This document shows, in pieces, positions 15,004 to 23,026 of a DNA stretch of 31,069 nt (positions within the stretch are counted from its first letter, which is position 1; every line of letters starts with the position of its first letter). The notes below the pieces were generated by a model, which was given only the letters and a program-made list of their open reading frames with translations, searched no databases and was not told the DNA's origin. This DNA is from a virus: positions 1-31,069 of the IMG/VR virus record IMGVR_UViG_3300023179_000348. One strand, 5' to 3'. Made by a program: the position numbers and the translations under genes.

Positions 15004-15336
15004 CTATTTTTTGTTAATTAAATATTGTTGAATTGTCTCAAAATTTCTATCAAGTTTTGCTTCAATTCGATCAAAATAAGCTTCAAAAGATTCTTTGGTA
15101 ACATATGTAGTACTGACTTTTAATGCTAAATCGGCTATTTCTTGTTGATGTTTTCTGCCTTCTAATTCAACTTCTTTTCTTAAAGCTATAAAATCACTAA
15201 ACGTTTTATCATTAAGATCTTTAATTAATCTCTCTTGACGATCAGATATAGAAAATACTCTAGTAAAAAGCCAACCTCCTAAAAAGGATAACGCGCCTAA
15301 TACTATATTAAATAATAGTGTGATGTCTAAGTTCAC
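15004..15336 (-). CDS. Membrane-anchored coiled-coil protein
   Basis: 110 aa with GTG start (15336-15334), chosen because GTGTAAAT lies 6 nt before it. One N-terminal helix (LLFNIVLGALSFLGGWLFTRVF, 7-28) is followed by a long charged helix rich in Glu/Lys/Arg and ending YVTKESFEAYFDRIEAKL. That layout, a membrane anchor plus coiled coil, fits phage spanin-like or holin-accessory proteins and is typical of small conserved phage proteins with a 'YVTKExFxxYxDRIExKLD' tail. No partner (outer spanin, endolysin) is recognised beside it, so the lysis role is only a possibility. Confidence 0.72.
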   Translation of the reverse strand: MNLDITLLFNIVLGALSFLGGWLFTRVFSISDRQERLIKDLNDKTFSDFIALRKEVELEGRKHQQEIADLALKVSTTYVTKESFEAYFDRIEAKLDRNFETIQQYLINKK

Positions 15337-15342
15337 GCTAAT

Positions 15343-15350
15343 ATTTACAC
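15343..15350 (-). promoter_or_regulatory. GTGTAAWW motif (candidate late promoter), coiled-coil membrane gene
   Basis: GTGTAAAT on minus, 6 nt, GTG start at 15336. Confidence 0.45.
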
Positions 15351-15366
15351 TTTTATTATAAATATT

Positions 15367-15702
15367 TTATCTATTTAATAACTTATTTAACCATATTTCT
15401 GCATCTTCCACAGAGTTGGTATTTATAGATCTAAAATTACCTAAATGACCAAATAAAAGATGACAATTTACACCATTACTTTTACTTTCGCATAATGTAA
15501 TTAAATTATTAGGATCTAATTCTAATTCTGGATTAGAATTAAATGGTTTGATGTGATGTACTTCTAAAGATTTATTTCCACCACAAGCCATACAGTTTGG
15601 TTGTTTTTCTAAATGTCGTCTTCTAATTTTAGACCATTCTGAAGATCTTCGCTCTCCAAATTCAGCTTTACCTTGAGCTATATCTTTTAAATGATTAATC
15701 AT
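15367..15702 (-). CDS. HNH endonuclease
   Basis: 111 aa. CMACGG (C37, C40), then LEVHHIKPF with H49-H50, NNLITLC with N66 and C71, and NCHLLFGH with C80, H81 and H86. This is a beta-beta-alpha metal HNH motif stabilised by a CxxC...C..C zinc site. The short basic N-terminus (RRSSEWSKIRRRHLEK) probably contacts DNA. Free-standing HNH enzymes in phages act in homing or in DNA packaging. No terminase is in view, and the nearest group I ribozyme lies about 1.7 kb away. The start overlaps the 80-aa gene (ATGA, 15699-15702). Confidence 0.9.
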   Translation of the reverse strand: MINHLKDIAQGKAEFGERRSSEWSKIRRRHLEKQPNCMACGGNKSLEVHHIKPFNSNPELELDPNNLITLCESKSNGVNCHLLFGHLGNFRSINTNSVEDAEIWLNKLLNR

Positions 15703-15941
15703 TTACTTTTCCAATTTTGATTAATACCTAATTTATTATTTTGATTTAAATTTACATCATTCTTGTCAATATTATTATAATCAATTTTTTTATTTAAATT
15801 ATATTCTTCTTGTGATATTTTAATGCTAGAAATAGTATTAATGGCATGTTTATGATGATTATTATTTAAATACTTAACGAAGGTATATATTATAATTCCA
15901 AATAACAAAATTTTAAAATATAACTTAGACTTATCATTCAT
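15699..15941 (-). CDS. Small membrane-anchored protein
   Basis: 80 aa. One N-terminal helix (LYFKILLFGIIIYTFVKYL, 7-25) is followed by a His-rich patch (NNHHKHA) and an Asn/Lys-rich tail. Orientation by positive residues is unclear. Function unknown. It is coupled to the HNH gene (ATGA) and starts 18 nt after NrdB. A GTGTAATA copy lies 11 nt before the ATG, longer spacing than at other starts. Confidence 0.65.
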   Translation of the reverse strand: MNDKSKLYFKILLFGIIIYTFVKYLNNNHHKHAINTISSIKISQEEYNLNKKIDYNNIDKNDVNLNQNNKLGINQNWKSK

Positions 15942-15952
15942 CTACTATCTTG

Positions 15953-15960
15953 TATTACAC
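15953..15960 (-). promoter_or_regulatory. GTGTAAWW motif before the 80-aa gene
   Basis: GTGTAATA on minus, within the same TATAGTGTAATA 12-mer found at 14955-14966; the ATG (15941) is 11 nt further on, so a short 5' leader is expected. Confidence 0.35.
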
Positions 15961-17024
15961 TATAATTTTAGATCATTGAAATCATTGTCCGAAATGTCAG
16001 TTTTTCTTGCTCCTATTTTATAAGTTGAAATTTCTGTTTCTTGAGGAGCAACTTGGACTTTGCTACTATCGAGATAACTATCTAACCATCCGGCTATAGG
16101 ATTAGCTTTTTCATTGAATATTTTTTTATAACCTAAAGATCTAAGTCTAGCATCACAAAGCCATTTCGCATATCCTCCAAGAACTTCTGCGTTAAGCCCA
16201 AGTAAAGAGCCTTTACTAAATAAATATTCTGCCCATTCTATTTCATTTTTAGCAGCTTGTTCATAAAAAGCATATACTTTATCTTCGCTTTTCTTCACTA
16301 TAGAAGTGAATCCTTCTTTATCTTCATCTCTTAAAATTTTTAATAAATTTTGAGTAATGGCAAAATGTTGAGCTTCATCTCTTTGAATAAATTTGATAAT
16401 TTTAGCATTACCTTCCATTTTACCACGATATCCAAAATAAAATGAACAGGCAAATGATACATAAAACACTAGTCCTTCCATTACATTAACAGAAAGAATA
16501 CAATCAAAGATTTTTTGTTTTGGATCTTTTTTCTCATCGTCACCAAGAATTTTATCAAAATTATTGCGGATCAATTCTGCTCTTGAAGTGATTTCTTTAT
16601 CCTCCATTATACTATCAAAAAATTTACTGGCATCTGGATGTACATTATTAAGTAAGTAAGAATAAGAATAGCTATGAATACCTTCAAATCTTTGCCAAGT
16701 ATTCATGCATATTTCAAGCTCTGGATTGCTAACGTAATCTTTTAATGAATGTATACTCCTAGAAAGCATAGAATCACCTAAAGTTTGAAATTTTAAATTC
16801 GTATCAAATACAAATCTCTCCTGACCTTCTAGATCTTTATAATCACTACGATCTTTATTTAAAGCAATTTCGTGAGGCCACCAAAAAAACTCTTCTTGTT
16901 TTTTAAAAAGTTCAAAAAATATTGGATACTTGAAACGATCATATCTTTGAAGATTTAAATCTTCTCCAAAAAATAATGGTTGTTTAGTATGATCTATATT
17001 TTTTAAATTTAAAACACTTTTCAT
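15960..17024 (-). CDS. nrdB: Ribonucleotide reductase class Ia, beta subunit
   Basis: 354 aa. It makes and holds the di-iron tyrosyl radical used by NrdA. Ligands and radical site are seen in order: LKFQTLGDS (Asp, E. coli D84), RFEGIHSYSYSY (Glu, His and the radical Tyr, E. coli E115, H118, Y122), LSVNVMEGLVFY (Glu, E204) and RDEAQH (Glu, His, E238/H241). The C-terminal tail STYKIGARKTDISDNDFNDL ends in the acidic-aliphatic peptide that docks to NrdA. It closely parallels E. coli NrdB, including NPIAGWLDSYLDSSKVQVAP. It starts 3 nt after the nrdA stop, so the pair is one transcript. Confidence 0.96.
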   Translation of the reverse strand: MKSVLNLKNIDHTKQPLFFGEDLNLQRYDRFKYPIFFELFKKQEEFFWWPHEIALNKDRSDYKDLEGQERFVFDTNLKFQTLGDSMLSRSIHSLKDYVSNPELEICMNTWQRFEGIHSYSYSYLLNNVHPDASKFFDSIMEDKEITSRAELIRNNFDKILGDDEKKDPKQKIFDCILSVNVMEGLVFYVSFACSFYFGYRGKMEGNAKIIKFIQRDEAQHFAITQNLLKILRDEDKEGFTSIVKKSEDKVYAFYEQAAKNEIEWAEYLFSKGSLLGLNAEVLGGYAKWLCDARLRSLGYKKIFNEKANPIAGWLDSYLDSSKVQVAPQETEISTYKIGARKTDISDNDFNDLKL

Positions 17025-17027
17025 GGA

Positions 17028-19283
17028 TTACAATTTACACGCACCAGAAGAACAATCCCTATCTTCTTTTTGATTCATAAGCTGTTCTTTATCGCCATCA
17101 TCTGTATTATTATAATATAAACTGATTAAGCCTAAAGAATAGGCGTGCATAATTTCTTTCATAACTTTTGCGTCTGGCAAAACATGGTTTTCATAGTGTG
17201 AATAATTATAGTATACATTAGTTGATATGGCCATGTCAATGTATTTTTGAATAATTGCATTTATTTTAAGCAAGCCAGAATTATCTTTTAAATCATAAGC
17301 TAATTCATAATTTTTTTCATATTTACCTATTCCCGGAACTAATACTGGAAGTTTACCCATTTTACTCATTTTATATGTTATAAGACTGCGAATTGGTTCT
17401 ACTCCATTAGTAGAAGATTGAATTACAGAACTGCTTTCACATGGCATGCAAGATGATAATGTTGAATGTCTTAAACCAAATTCTTTAATATCTTTTCTTA
17501 TTTTTTCCCAATCAAGAGATAATTTTCTTTTACATATTTCATCTATTTTATCTTTATATGTATCAATGGGCAGTATACCTTTAGAATATTTAGTATGATT
17601 AAATTTTTCGCATTTACCTTTTTCTTTTGCAAGATCTAAGCTTGATTTTAAAAGATAATATTGAAAATGTTCCATCCATTCATCTAATATTGGAAGGGTT
17701 TTATCGCAAGTATATTTTAATTCATTTTTAGCAAGATACGCAGCTAAATTTGTTATACCTATGCCAAGACTACGGCGTTTTTTAGCAAAATTTTCAGCAG
17801 CAATATTAAAATAATCTTGAATTTCAATAATTTCATCAAGAAATCTTACAATAAGATCGCAAGTTTTTTCAAGATCTTGCCAATTTTTAATCTCTAACAT
17901 ATTTACAGCCGAGAGAATACACATCCCAATTTCACCTTCTTTATCGTGATAATCATTTAATGGAATAGTAGGATGAATAACTTCAGTACAAAGGTTACTC
18001 ATAGTTACTTTATCTAACCATGCTCCATGATTATTCGCATGATCTACATTAAGAATATAAATCCTTCCTGTTTCAACTCGCTCTTTAATTATTAAAGAGA
18101 ATAATTTTCTTGCAGATATTTTTTTCTTAATTTTTATTTTTTTAGATTCACATTCTTTATATATTTTATCAAAGTCTTTTGTACCCCAAGCTTCATAAAG
18201 CTCTGGCACTTCGGCTGTATTAAATAAAGTGATATCTTCGTCTTTTAATACTCTATCATAGAATAGTTTACTCATTCCAATAGTATAATCAAGTTTGCGA
18301 ACTCTATTATCGTCTGTTCCAGCGTTATTTTTTAATACAACAATATCTTCAATTTCATAATGCCACCATTGAATATTGCAAGTAGCACTACCTCCTCTTA
18401 ATCCATTTTGTTGCCACGCTTTAACGCTACTTTCATATATTTTAAGAAATGGTATTAATCCAGTATGAACTACTTCTCCATTTTTTATAGGCGCACCGAT
18501 TGCTCTTATTTTAGAAACATCTATACCAATACCACATCTACTCGCGGTTGCCATGCTAACAGCAGTTGCACTAGCTGTAATACTATTACGAGAATCATCC
18601 ACTCCAATCAAACAACAACTTGCATAATTTTTACTTGGAGTTCTAACTCCTGCCATAACTGGCGTTGGAAGATTAATTTTATGTTTACTAATTGCGTCAT
18701 AGAATTTTCTTACATAATTCAATCTTGTTTCTTTTGGATAATTTATGAAAGCGTAAGCTGAAATCAAGACATAAGCAAACTGTGGTGTTTCGTATATTTT
18801 ACCAGTAACACGATCTTTAATTAGATATTTATCACAAAGTTGCTTTATACCAGCATATGTAAAATGATAATCTCTTTCATGATCAATAAATTCTCCCATT
18901 TTATTCAATTCATGTTCATCATATTTTTCTAAAATAATTGGATCATAAATTTTATTTTTTAAACCTTGATTAATAAATTCCAAAAGACGAGGAGCATGTT
19001 TTCCTTTCCATACATCTTTCCTTAATTGATAATTTAATAATCTTCCAGCTACATATTGATAATTTGGTTTTTCTATACAAATTAAATTTGCTGCAGATTC
19101 AATCAAAAGTTTATGTATTTCTTTTGTAGCTACACCATCATTAAAATTAATTTTTGCATTTATTTCAATGTCTGTTAAACTTACGTTAGATAAGTCTTTT
19201 ATCGACCAATTTATTACTTTATGAATTTTTTCTATATTAAATTTTTCTAATGAGCCATTTCTTTTTTTTACTTTTATATTCAT
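17028..19283 (-). CDS. nrdA: Ribonucleotide reductase class Ia, alpha subunit
   Basis: 751 aa from ATG 19283; the open frame reaches TTG 19295, but the four added residues match nothing and the ATG gives the usual start before KVKKRNGS. It reduces NDPs to dNDPs. The N-terminal ATP-cone (residues 1-90) is present, so dATP feedback may be kept, unlike many phage RNRs. Active-site cysteines are in SCCLIG, NLCTEV and MCILSAVN; the radical-path Tyr pair is in LYYNN; and the C-terminal shuttle pair CSSGACKL matches E. coli CESGACKI. Motif order matches E. coli NrdA throughout. It uses host thioredoxin/glutaredoxin unless one is encoded elsewhere. Confidence 0.96.
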   Translation of the reverse strand: MNIKVKKRNGSLEKFNIEKIHKVINWSIKDLSNVSLTDIEINAKINFNDGVATKEIHKLLIESAANLICIEKPNYQYVAGRLLNYQLRKDVWKGKHAPRLLEFINQGLKNKIYDPIILEKYDEHELNKMGEFIDHERDYHFTYAGIKQLCDKYLIKDRVTGKIYETPQFAYVLISAYAFINYPKETRLNYVRKFYDAISKHKINLPTPVMAGVRTPSKNYASCCLIGVDDSRNSITASATAVSMATASRCGIGIDVSKIRAIGAPIKNGEVVHTGLIPFLKIYESSVKAWQQNGLRGGSATCNIQWWHYEIEDIVVLKNNAGTDDNRVRKLDYTIGMSKLFYDRVLKDEDITLFNTAEVPELYEAWGTKDFDKIYKECESKKIKIKKKISARKLFSLIIKERVETGRIYILNVDHANNHGAWLDKVTMSNLCTEVIHPTIPLNDYHDKEGEIGMCILSAVNMLEIKNWQDLEKTCDLIVRFLDEIIEIQDYFNIAAENFAKKRRSLGIGITNLAAYLAKNELKYTCDKTLPILDEWMEHFQYYLLKSSLDLAKEKGKCEKFNHTKYSKGILPIDTYKDKIDEICKRKLSLDWEKIRKDIKEFGLRHSTLSSCMPCESSSVIQSSTNGVEPIRSLITYKMSKMGKLPVLVPGIGKYEKNYELAYDLKDNSGLLKINAIIQKYIDMAISTNVYYNYSHYENHVLPDAKVMKEIMHAYSLGLISLYYNNTDDGDKEQLMNQKEDRDCSSGACKL

Positions 19284-19307
19284 AAATCTAAACAACTTAG
19301 AACCTAA

Positions 19308-19315
19308 TATTACAT
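19308..19315 (-). promoter_or_regulatory. Possible GTGTAAWW-like motif before nrdA
   Basis: ATGTAATA on minus. The predicted start near 19301 gives an 18-nt leader, so this is not the leaderless layout; no good -35. Confidence 0.25.
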
Positions 19316-19368
19316 TGATTTTAACTTAAATAAAAGAAAAAATAAAAATGTTACAAACAATTGTCTTC

Positions 19369-19713
19369 TTAAGTCTTTTTTGGGTGTATCTTGCCTTTTC
19401 GTTTTTTAGACCAATCATCGTAATATTTCTTCTTTACAGGATCTTCACCACCATAAAGCTTTTTTCTTTTATCAGAAAGTTCTCTGCTTCTATCCCAAAG
19501 ATCTCCAATTGTACCTTTTTGTTTGCCTGTAAGTTCTGAAAATTGTCGCGCTGAAGATTCGGCGGTTAATTTATCTTGAGTGTTTAATTCTGGCACAGTA
19601 AAAATTCTATCCCATTTTATGCCATTCTCAAAATATTCATGAGTGTCATTTATACTTTGAATAATTTCTTTAATCTGTTTTGTTTTTGGATTTTGATATA
19701 AATATACTGGCAT
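19369..19713 (-). CDS. FmdB-like phage protein
   Basis: 114 aa. It begins MPVYLYQNPKTKQIKEI, then NDTHEYFENGIKWDRIFTVPEL. This is the start of the small T4-type protein annotated as FmdB-like or zinc-ribbon, but the CxxC pairs of a true zinc ribbon are absent here. The C-terminal half is a long basic helix (RELSDKRKKLYGGEDPVKKKYY). Function unknown. It starts 1 nt after the glycosyltransferase stop and lies upstream of nrdA in the same strand. Confidence 0.72.
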   Translation of the reverse strand: MPVYLYQNPKTKQIKEIIQSINDTHEYFENGIKWDRIFTVPELNTQDKLTAESSARQFSELTGKQKGTIGDLWDRSRELSDKRKKLYGGEDPVKKKYYDDWSKKRKGKIHPKKT

Positions 19714-19714
19714 A

Positions 19715-20806
19715 TCATGTTTTTAATATATTTAAAATATTATTCACAAATTTTTCAGCAGTAAATTCATTTTGAATTTTAAGTCCATTAACATTAATAG
19801 GATTAGATTCGACTCTTTTTATGGCTTGCTCGCATCCATTAATGAATTCATCATCATCAAAAATAAATATATTGCCTTGGTTAAAAGGTTGACCTTTATT
19901 AAAAAAAGCTCCATCATACGCTTCTATTTTAGAGGATGGATTTATTAAAACTGAATTATCTTTATTTGCCCATTCTTTATATGAATGTGCGTTAAGTATT
20001 ACTGCATGTTTACCAATTCCTACAGAATGAAATTCTGGTAATCCCCAACCTTCTCCACCGCTAACTCCAATTATAATATGTGCGCTATTTAAATAATCAT
20101 TATACATGCTATTTTTAGGCATAAATCCAAGAAAAGATATATTAAAATAATTTTTACCTTCAAGTATATCTAATATAAGTTTTTGATTATCTTCTTCTTT
20201 AAAAAATGGATTATATATTGAGCATTGAAGATGATAGTTTGGATTATTCCCAAACCTTTTAGCCCATGCTTGTATAACTTTTTTATGATTTTTTCTTTTT
20301 TCTAATTTGCCAACAAGATTAAAAACAATTCTATTGTCATCAAAATATTTTTTATCTATTCTTTTAAAATTATAATTATCAAAAGCTAATCCTAAATATT
20401 CTACATTATTACATCCAACTGATTTAAATGTATCAACAGTATACTTAGAAGAAAAGAAAACTTTATTTTGATTTTTTACTATATTTATTTCTTCGGCTGT
20501 AGGATTATCAAGTTCATAAAATGATAATAAATATCTTTTATCTGAAAGAGATTCAATAGATCCATTTAAATGCCATAATTTAAAACATGGATATTCTCTT
20601 TTTATTTTTGATAAAAACCCTGTGGATTTTTCTTGAATAAATTTTGCAAAATGCTCATCTATATCTTGAGATGATAAATCGATTCTATCCCCTATTGGGT
20701 AGAGGATAAAATCGTTTATATTTTTTCTATATAATTCTCTTAATATTAATGTCGAAACCTGTCCAAAACTTACGCTATTAACAGGTAAGTGAAAAGTTAA
20801 ACTCAT
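19715..20806 (-). CDS. GT-B glycosyltransferase (GT4-like)
   Basis: 363 aa. The C-terminal donor domain is clear: FNLVGKLEKRKNHKKVIQAW (162-181) begins the Rossmann half, and GVSGGEGWGLPEFHSVG (247-263) is the sugar-nucleotide loop with the conserved EGWGLPxxEA-type motif (here E258 then H). The N-terminal acceptor domain has VSFGQVSTL near 12-20. It transfers a sugar to an unknown acceptor such as cell-envelope glycan, virion protein or modified DNA base. No base-modification partner is seen. It overlaps the DUF736-like gene (ATGA, 20803-20806) and belongs to that promoter's transcript. Confidence 0.9.
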   Translation of the reverse strand: MSLTFHLPVNSVSFGQVSTLILRELYRKNINDFILYPIGDRIDLSSQDIDEHFAKFIQEKSTGFLSKIKREYPCFKLWHLNGSIESLSDKRYLLSFYELDNPTAEEINIVKNQNKVFFSSKYTVDTFKSVGCNNVEYLGLAFDNYNFKRIDKKYFDDNRIVFNLVGKLEKRKNHKKVIQAWAKRFGNNPNYHLQCSIYNPFFKEEDNQKLILDILEGKNYFNISFLGFMPKNSMYNDYLNSAHIIIGVSGGEGWGLPEFHSVGIGKHAVILNAHSYKEWANKDNSVLINPSSKIEAYDGAFFNKGQPFNQGNIFIFDDDEFINGCEQAIKRVESNPINVNGLKIQNEFTAEKFVNNILNILKT

Positions 20807-21123
20807 AGAATATCTTCATTATCGCTTTCCGTTTGAGAAACAACTTTAGATTTAACTTTTGGATTTTGAGGCTTTTCTACTTCTTGCTTTGCTTGAACGG
20901 CTCCGACTTCAAGTGGCTTAGATACGTATATTCTATAATCTGGAGCCTTGTCATTACTTTTATTTGTGTTTGCAAATACGACAACTTTGATTTCTTTTTC
21001 TAAACCAAGATCGTCTACTTTTACATACCCAGATAAGAATGACATGCCACTCTTACTTTTCTTCTTCCAAAGAGCTCCAAGCTCATCTTTTTTATTGTTG
21101 TTATTTTGTTGTGTATTATTCAT
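20803..21123 (-). CDS. DUF736-like small phage protein
   Basis: 106 aa from ATG 21123. A longer frame exists to 21159, but that start would lie inside the -35 of a good promoter (21131-21159) and is rejected. After an Asn/Gln-rich leader, GALWKKKSKSGMSFLSGYV (residues 17-35) and KVVVFANTNKSNDKAPDYRIYVSKP (46-70) match the beta-barrel DUF736-type pattern 'G..WK..S..G..YLSG' and 'KAPDYRVY'. The acidic tail (QTESDNEDIL) resembles the C-terminal tails of single-strand DNA-binding proteins, which may be functional. Role unknown. Confidence 0.78.
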   Translation of the reverse strand: MNNTQQNNNNKKDELGALWKKKSKSGMSFLSGYVKVDDLGLEKEIKVVVFANTNKSNDKAPDYRIYVSKPLEVGAVQAKQEVEKPQNPKVKSKVVSQTESDNEDIL

Positions 21124-21130
21124 AATATAT

Positions 21131-21159
21131 ATGATATCCTTTATATTAAATTTTGTCAA
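21131..21159 (-). promoter_or_regulatory. Sigma70-type promoter of the DUF736/glycosyltransferase unit
   Basis: TTGACA (21159-21154), 17 nt, TATCAT (21136-21131), 7 nt, ATG 21123. It lies in the 3' end of the sigma-factor gene. Confidence 0.72.
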
Positions 21160-21736
21160 ATGAAATTGTACTTGAAACTTTTTTATTTAAAAATTTTAAA
21201 GCTTTATTATGAATATTAATAACTGTTTGAGTACTTATATTCATTTTTTTACCTATTTTATTCCAAGGTTGATTTTTTGCGCAAGTAAAATATCTTAAAT
21301 TAAATATTTTTTTTATCCTAGAATCATTCATTTGATCTAATATATCGAAAATTAAATCTATCTTTTCTTTGTTTATCATTGAATTATCTATTTGTTTTGA
21401 TTGATTACTTTCTGTAAGATATTTTATGTTATCATTTTCCATAGAAATATCTTTGCTTTGTCTGTTAAAAGTATTCAAACAGTGATACCTCATTTGATTA
21501 TATAACCATGTTGAAAATTTTATTTTTTTATTTCTTTTAAAGGACAGGGCTGATTTATATACTACATAAATTTTTTCATTATTAAGATCTTCAAATGATA
21601 CTCCTATTTCATAACATGTTTTACAATATTTTTGCAAAGCTTTATTGCAAATTCCTTGATGACGATTATATAATTCTAATAAACTTTTTTCGCAATTAAG
21701 TTTTTTAATTTTTTGTATTAATTGTAAGTCTGTCAT
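21146..21736 (-). CDS. Phage RNA polymerase sigma factor (sigma70-type, short)
   Basis: 196 aa. The region-2-like segment spans about 15-95: ICNKALQKYC, VSFEDLNNEKIYVVYKSALSF and then KFSTWLYNQMRYHCLNTF, the F-x-T-W-x-x-x-x-R-Y pattern of region 2.3/2.4. The region-4 helix-turn-helix spans about 140-190: RIKKIFNLRYF, then PWNKIGKKMNISTQTVINIHNKALKFL. The size and split layout resemble T4 gp55, the late sigma factor. It is the best candidate to read the GTGTAAWW motif seen before structural genes. It overlaps the dNMP kinase by 32 nt, so it is co-expressed with early DNA metabolism genes before the late phase. Confidence 0.88.
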   Translation of the reverse strand: MTDLQLIQKIKKLNCEKSLLELYNRHQGICNKALQKYCKTCYEIGVSFEDLNNEKIYVVYKSALSFKRNKKIKFSTWLYNQMRYHCLNTFNRQSKDISMENDNIKYLTESNQSKQIDNSMINKEKIDLIFDILDQMNDSRIKKIFNLRYFTCAKNQPWNKIGKKMNISTQTVINIHNKALKFLNKKVSSTISFDKI

Positions 21737-22298
21737 ATATACTCCTTAAATTTTTCTGCATTAACTCGTATAAAAAATTTGTATCTTGACAAGTATCCCA
21801 ACATATTGAAAAATCTGCAACAGCTTTTAATTTATTATCATTTGATTTTTCTTCAATATTTGCAGGTGGCACTAAACTACCATCGTCAAGTTTTCTAGAT
21901 ATATGTATTAATATACCATCGTGAGATTTAAGCCAAGAATATTCATCATCTTTATATTCTATATATCTTATATCAGTTATAACTGGAACAATTTTTTGTT
22001 TAACTAATTCCTTGACTTTTGTATTTACTAAAGATGTCCAATATTTGCCTTCAGTTTGAACACGCCTGCATTTACCATATGAGACCATTAGAGGTCTTAT
22101 GAGTTCTTTATCTGCTCCATCGCATTTAAATAAATCAATATTAAATTTTTCTTTTACAAAAGGACCTAGCTCTTTTTTTAGATCATCTGCTAAAGCTATT
22201 CTCTCTGAATTTATTTTTCTTTCTTCTAGAAATTTTTTAAGTATCAAGTAAAATGTATCTTTACCTGATCTAGCTACTCCTGTTATACCTATAACCAT
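21705..22298 (-). CDS. Deoxynucleoside monophosphate kinase (T4 gp1-like)
   Basis: 197 aa. The P-loop is GITGVARSGKDT (4-15). Later features are YGKCRRVQTEGKYWTSL, with basic residues for the phosphate and lid, and PVITDIRYIEYKDDEYSWL (104-122), a Walker-B-like strand with a D-x-R pair, as in phage dNMP kinases. It converts dNMPs to dNDPs, linking dCMP deaminase/thymidylate output and salvaged nucleotides to dNTP synthesis. It is first gene of the unit with the sigma factor. The promoter TTGACA-17-TATGAT ends 6 nt before the ATG. Confidence 0.88.
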   Translation of the reverse strand: MVIGITGVARSGKDTFYLILKKFLEERKINSERIALADDLKKELGPFVKEKFNIDLFKCDGADKELIRPLMVSYGKCRRVQTEGKYWTSLVNTKVKELVKQKIVPVITDIRYIEYKDDEYSWLKSHDGILIHISRKLDDGSLVPPANIEEKSNDNKLKAVADFSICWDTCQDTNFLYELMQKNLRSIYDRLTINTKN

Positions 22299-22304
22299 GA
22301 TAGC

Positions 22305-22333
22305 ATCATACCAAAGATAAATATTATTGTCAA
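22305..22333 (-). promoter_or_regulatory. Sigma70-type promoter of dNMP kinase/sigma unit
   Basis: TTGACA (22333-22328), 17 nt, TATGAT (22310-22305), 6 nt, ATG 22298. Its -35 overlaps the -35 of the divergent promoter. Confidence 0.8.
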
Positions 22334-22355
22334 TATTTTTATATATAAATATAAT
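22327..22355 (+). promoter_or_regulatory. Divergent sigma70-type promoter of the 118-aa membrane gene
   Basis: TTGTCA (22327-22332), 17 nt, TATAAT (22350-22355), 5 nt, ATG 22361. The two -35 boxes share the near-palindrome TATTGTCAATA. Confidence 0.7.
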
Positions 22356-22360
22356 ATTAT

Positions 22361-22717
22361 ATGGTTTTTGATATCATATCTATATCTAGTATCTGTGCGT
22401 TCTGTATATTTTTATGGTTTAAAACTAATTTTTTTTATGAGTATATAAAACTATTTAAATTAAATAAATTAAATATATTTAATTCCTACGAAGAATTTAT
22501 AAAAAATACCTATACTTATTTTGCTACTTTTTTAGGTTTTAAAAGTAATTTTTTTTGCAAACTATTAAGTTGTCCAATGTGTTTGAATTTTTGGGTCGTA
22601 TTAGTTAATATGATTATATTTAAAATTTCTTTATACTATATTGGGCTAATATATATAATATCTTTAGGTGAATATATGTGTTTATCAATAATACTATCAA
22701 AATATGAAAATAGTTGA
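22361..22717 (+). CDS. Membrane protein with SCPMCLNFW motif (DUF1360-like)
   Basis: 118 aa. Three hydrophobic segments (about 3-19, 74-92 and 93-111) lie around LLSCPMCLNFWVVL (68-81). The C-P-x-C-x-x-FW motif at the edge of a membrane helix is the DUF1360 pattern, known in many bacterial and phage inner-membrane proteins of unknown function. The two Cys could be redox-active or bind metal. It is the first gene after a divergent promoter pair and overlaps the next gene by 14 nt. Confidence 0.72.
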   Translation: MVFDIISISSICAFCIFLWFKTNFFYEYIKLFKLNKLNIFNSYEEFIKNTYTYFATFLGFKSNFFCKLLSCPMCLNFWVVLVNMIIFKISLYYIGLIYIISLGEYMCLSIILSKYENS

Positions 22718-22991
22718 ATTTAAAAGCGTAGAAAATTTTATATCATTTCTTAAAACTAATATTGCTAATGAAAAAATAAAAGAATTAATACCGATCATAG
22801 ATCATTACCATGGAATTAGCCAAGGATGTGGATGTAAAAGAAATGAAAGAATAAATATTTTTAAAAGTTATTATGAAAATAAAATTTTAAATCTTTCATG
22901 CGATATAGTAAAAGAAATTAAATCTATTTTTCCAGCGGATACTATAATTTTTTATAAGTACGAATCAGAAGAAGTATTAAAACAATTTTAA
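22704..22991 (+). CDS. Small phage protein with GCGCKRNER motif
   Basis: 95 aa. HGISQGCGCKRNERINIFKSYYEN (36-59) is the hallmark: a Gly/Cys turn with basic residues followed by an amphipathic helix. I recall similar small proteins (SGCGCKKxxR...YE) from many large phages, all of unknown function; the Cys pair plus His could bind a metal. The rest is mixed helix and strand. It is translated with the 118-aa membrane gene (14-nt overlap); its stop falls at the -35 of the next promoter. Confidence 0.72.
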   Translation: MKIVEFKSVENFISFLKTNIANEKIKELIPIIDHYHGISQGCGCKRNERINIFKSYYENKILNLSCDIVKEIKSIFPADTIIFYKYESEEVLKQF

Positions 22992-23020
22992 TTGACATAT
23001 TTGTATAAATCGAATATGCT
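22992..23020 (+). promoter_or_regulatory. Sigma70-type promoter of the GMP-reductase-like gene
   Basis: TTGACA (22992-22997), 17 nt, TATGCT (23015-23020), 6 nt, ATG 23027. Confidence 0.78.
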
Positions 23021-23026
23021 TTAGAT

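Noticed and set aside
15367-15702. HNH gene as the homing endonuclease of the group I elements
   Set aside because: Free-standing, about 1.7 kb from the nearest ribozyme and separated by other genes; no evidence links them.
19284-19295. Upstream TTG start for NrdA
   Set aside because: Adds four residues that match nothing; ATG 19283 gives the family-typical N-terminus.
21124-21159. Longer start of the DUF736-like protein
   Set aside because: The start codon would fall in the -35 of a strong promoter whose start site is next to ATG 21123.
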